Shown one piece after another: positions 4,871 to 7,315 of a stretch of DNA of 7,315 bases. Below the pieces are notes generated by a model. That model was not told the origin of the DNA. It ran no database searches and worked only from the letters and a program-made list of their open reading frames with translations. The position numbers and the translations under genes were made by a program. The DNA is from an uncultured Clostridia bacterium (GTDB taxonomy: Bacteria > Bacillota > Clostridia > Christensenellales > Pumilibacteraceae): positions 1 through 7,315 of the forward strand of contig CANQUR010000079.1 of assembly GCA_947627075.1 (NCBI GenBank), read 5' to 3'. Position 1 is the first letter of the stretch. Each line of letters begins with the position of its first letter.

Positions 4871-7315
4871 TTATCGTGTTTGGTTATATCTGATCTCAGG
4901 ATAATTACCATCGCTATATAAGCCCAAATCATAATCCCAATTGGTGACCTTGACTATGGCGTTCCATGCGTTTTGATCGCCTTCGTATTTGATAACGGCA
5001 CAATCGAGAAGCGACGCAAACGAATATATGCCGAACTCCGTTACTGCTTTCGGAATAAATATCTCGGTAACCTTTTCACCGCCTTCGACAATATACGGAT
5101 CGCCTACGGTCGAAACCGTTCCGTTGCCGCAATGTGCATAAAAGGCATATTCGCCGATCCTGGTGACGCTACCGTCGCCCGGGATCACCGATCTGCACGT
5201 GCCGAGAACCAAAGTCTTGCTTTGCGTGTCTATAACGCAATTGCCACTGCTATGCAAAGTTTTGTTTTCCGGTGAAACAGTAACGGTAGTAAGCGCATTG
5301 CACCAACCGAAAGCCGACGGAACTATCAACTTTACATTTGTACCGAAATAAACCTTTTCCAAGCGACGGCACGCGTCAAACGCGCTTTCTTCGATATATT
5401 CGACGGAATCGCCTATTACGACCTCTTTCAAATTGCCGCAACCGTTGAAAGCTCCCTTTCCTATTCCGTAAACACCTTCGTCTACAATGAGTTTTTCGAG
5501 CGCTACAGCATTTTCAAACGCACCTTGAATGATCTCTCCTCCACCCTTGACCGTAAGGATCTTTACAACATCCATAGGCAAAGTTTCGGTAACGGTAGCC
5601 GGTACTGTGGCATAGACAAGATTCACGCAATTTGCAAATGATTCGCTTCCTATTGCCTCTATACCGTTGCCTACCTCAAAGTTCTTGAGTTCATAGTCAT
5701 TGGCAATCAAGTTGCTTCCCATACCTTTTATGCCGTTGGGAAGAATAAGTTCGGTGAGGCTATAGCAATTTGAAAATGCCGCTCTGCCTATTCCGACAAC
5801 TCCCTCGGGCACATAGATGTCGGTAAGTCTGCCACAACTCTCAAATGCGCCGCCGGCTATGATCTTTGTGTTGTCGTGAAGCTTGAACGAACTTACTCGG
5901 GTATCTATAGGTCTTATGAATGCATAGTAATCATTATCGCCATTAGCGAGATAACGACCGTTTTCATACTCGTTATATCTCATATCCAAGCAGCCGTCGA
6001 ATACGCCCCTTTCGATATTGACCAAAGAATTCGGGAATTCGACGCTTCGCAAATTCTCGCAATCCGTAAACACATCGTCTAAAATAACTCGAGTGCCCTC
6101 GTTGATCTCGAAAGAACCGAAATCGTCGTTTTCGACGTCGACAAGCACAACATAATTATTATCCTTATTTCCGATATACTTACCGCCGTTATTTATATAA
6201 TATTGCAAATTTTCGCAACCCTTGAATGCATTGTATCCCATGGTAACAAGGTTCGACGAAATGGAAACGTTTACAAGCGAATTGCAATTGATAAACGCAT
6301 AATCGGGTAGATATGCGGAACTTGTAAGATTTACCGTCTTCAATGTAGTTGGAACACTCGCATTGACTACATCCGGATCTTTTTGAGTGATGGAACCGTT
6401 TGAACCTTCGACAAAGAAATTACTGTCGAACAAAAATCCGAGCGGATAATTTTCTCCTCGACTGAAGCCCAGGTAAGGTATTGTCAACGATTCCACATCG
6501 TTATCACCTACAAATAAATTCATGCCGAGCTTTGCCACATTTTCGGGAATATAAATATTCTTTATAGACGGGCAATTTTGAAAAGCATTGTTGCCTATCG
6601 AAACCAATTTTTCGGGCAATATAATTTCTTTGAGCGAGGTACATCCATAAAATGCCGCATCCCCTATTTCCAACAATTCCGAGCCGAATTTTACTTCCTT
6701 AAGCGAGTTGCAATCACGAAAGACTTGTTCGCCTATATATTGGATCTTGTCGGGAATGGAGATATTTTCCAAGGCGGAACAAAAGTCGAATGCATAATCG
6801 TCTATTATTTCCAACGAATCGGGCAAAGAAATATTTTTCAAAGTCCCACATTTGCCGAATGCAGCGAGTCCTATACTTTTAACGCCTTCGGGAAGAATTA
6901 TGCTTTCGAGATTAGGCGCCGTACTCGCATCCGTTTGCACGTCGTAAAATGCGCTTAAAGCAACTCCTACAACCGGTTTATTTCGATAAAAAGCCGGAAC
7001 GACAAGATCCTTGACTGAAGAACTTGAACCCAATCCTGAAACAAGATAGCCGTTGCCGTCATCGCTGTCGGTAAAATTTATTCCGGTATTTGCCGTTATA
7101 TCGGTTTTGCCACAGATCTTGCAATGTCCGTTTTCGTCCAAAACATGAAGATCTCTGTTCACTTCTTCACCCGAATGCTCCTCGCAAGTCGCGATCTGCC
7201 AATGATAGCTATTGTCGGACTCCCAGGTATCTCCGTGCGCATGTCCAACGGCAGGATCGACGGTATCCGCAAGCGTTATCTCGTTTTCTCCGAGTTGGTC
7301 CGAAAAGATCTTACC
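4871..7315 (-). CDS. BspA-like leucine-rich-repeat protein, C-terminal part (5' end beyond the window)
   Basis: The reading frame is open from the window edge to TAA at 4873-4871, giving 814 visible residues. Most of the protein (from about residue 95) is a tandem array of roughly 20 LRR_5-type units of about 23 residues with the pattern IGxxAFxxCxxLxxIxIP. Longer modules known from BspA-like proteins interrupt it: one with IPYLGF and VPTTLKTV, two with YLxNxDNxY-type segments, and one with GNCVIDTQSKTL. Near the visible N-terminus is a Cys/His-rich segment (H25, H27, W31, H38, C44, H47, H57, C65, C68) that looks like a zinc-ribbon or 'CxxCG' module. The end (QNAWNAI, then IRY) is a common BspA terminus; there is no LPXTG anchor or C-terminal membrane helix. 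Such proteins are usually secreted and surface-attached, with roles in adhesion or binding, but export signals would lie outside the window. A GTG at 7162 is not the start, because coding similarity continues upstream. Confidence 0.85.
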   Translation of the reverse strand, partial: GKIFSDQLGENEITLADTVDPAVGHAHGDTWESDNSYHWQIATCEEHSGEEVNRDLHVLDENGHCKICGKTDITANTGINFTDSDDGNGYLVSGLGSSSSVKDLVVPAFYRNKPVVGVALSAFYDVQTDASTAPNLESIILPEGVKSIGLAAFGKCGTLKNISLPDSLEIIDDYAFDFCSALENISIPDKIQYIGEQVFRDCNSLKEVKFGSELLEIGDAAFYGCTSLKEIILPEKLVSIGNNAFQNCPSIKNIYIPENVAKLGMNLFVGDNDVESLTIPYLGFSRGENYPLGFLFDSNFFVEGSNGSITQKDPDVVNASVPTTLKTVNLTSSAYLPDYAFINCNSLVNVSISSNLVTMGYNAFKGCENLQYYINNGGKYIGNKDNNYVVLVDVENDDFGSFEINEGTRVILDDVFTDCENLRSVEFPNSLVNIERGVFDGCLDMRYNEYENGRYLANGDNDYYAFIRPIDTRVSSFKLHDNTKIIAGGAFESCGRLTDIYVPEGVVGIGRAAFSNCYSLTELILPNGIKGMGSNLIANDYELKNFEVGNGIEAIGSESFANCVNLVYATVPATVTETLPMDVVKILTVKGGGEIIQGAFENAVALEKLIVDEGVYGIGKGAFNGCGNLKEVVIGDSVEYIEESAFDACRRLEKVYFGTNVKLIVPSAFGWCNALTTVTVSPENKTLHSSGNCVIDTQSKTLVLGTCRSVIPGDGSVTRIGEYAFYAHCGNGTVSTVGDPYIVEGGEKVTEIFIPKAVTEFGIYSFASLLDCAVIKYEGDQNAWNAIVKVTNWDYDLGLYSDGNYPEIRYNQTR

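Noticed and set aside
4394..4932. Minus-strand open frames opposite the YwiB-like gene
   Set aside because: They cross the bidirectional terminator or the promoter and show no recognisable domain; the plus-strand gene has family motifs, a promoter and a terminator.
7160..7162. GTG at 7162 as the start of the LRR protein
   Set aside because: The frame stays open to the window edge and the Cys/His motif spans this codon, so the gene begins outside the window.

Overview
This window looks like a chromosomal segment of a low-to-moderate-GC Bacillota/Clostridia-type bacterium, probably an uncultured gut lineage. The evidence is a SpoVT-type sporulation regulator, a YwiB/DUF1934 protein, sigma-A promoters with near-consensus boxes, GGAGG-type ribosome binding sites, and a BspA-like leucine-rich-repeat surface protein of the kind common in gut Firmicutes. 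No lineage can be assigned more precisely from the sequence alone.

Layout, left to right. (1) 1-341, minus: the N-terminal part of arginyl-tRNA synthetase (argS), cut by the window edge. (2) 350-1438, minus: ychF, a complete ribosome-associated ATPase, 8 bp upstream of argS and probably co-transcribed with it from a clear sigma-A promoter at 1482-1510. (3) 1518-3354, minus: an RNase R gene (rnr) split into two overlapping frames by an apparent frameshift near 3060-3080. (4) 3394-3693, minus: secG, with a TTG start chosen by its ribosome binding site, a strong promoter at 3778-3806, and an intrinsic terminator at 3357-3379 that runs to within 2 nt of the rnr start codon. (5) 3825-4334, minus: spoVT. 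(6) 4421-4813, plus: a DUF1934 (YwiB-like) gene, the only plus-strand gene. Its consensus promoter lies so close to the ATG that the mRNA should be leaderless. (7) 4824-4851: a bidirectional terminator between convergent genes. (8) 4871-7315, minus: the C-terminal 814 residues of a large BspA-like LRR protein whose 5' end lies outside the window.

Functionally, most of the window is housekeeping: tRNA charging (argS), translation-associated ATPase (ychF), RNA decay (rnr) and protein export (secG). A sporulation regulator and a probable cell-surface protein are added. secG next to rnr is a familiar Firmicutes arrangement, and ywiB is often next to argS in Bacillus-like genomes; here those two are in the same neighbourhood but separated and on opposite strands.

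I see no mobile element, CRISPR array, RNA gene or clear new multi-gene system. The most unusual points are the broken RNase R gene, the terminator placed against its start codon, and the predicted leaderless ywiB transcript. There is no gene-free stretch longer than about 130 bp.
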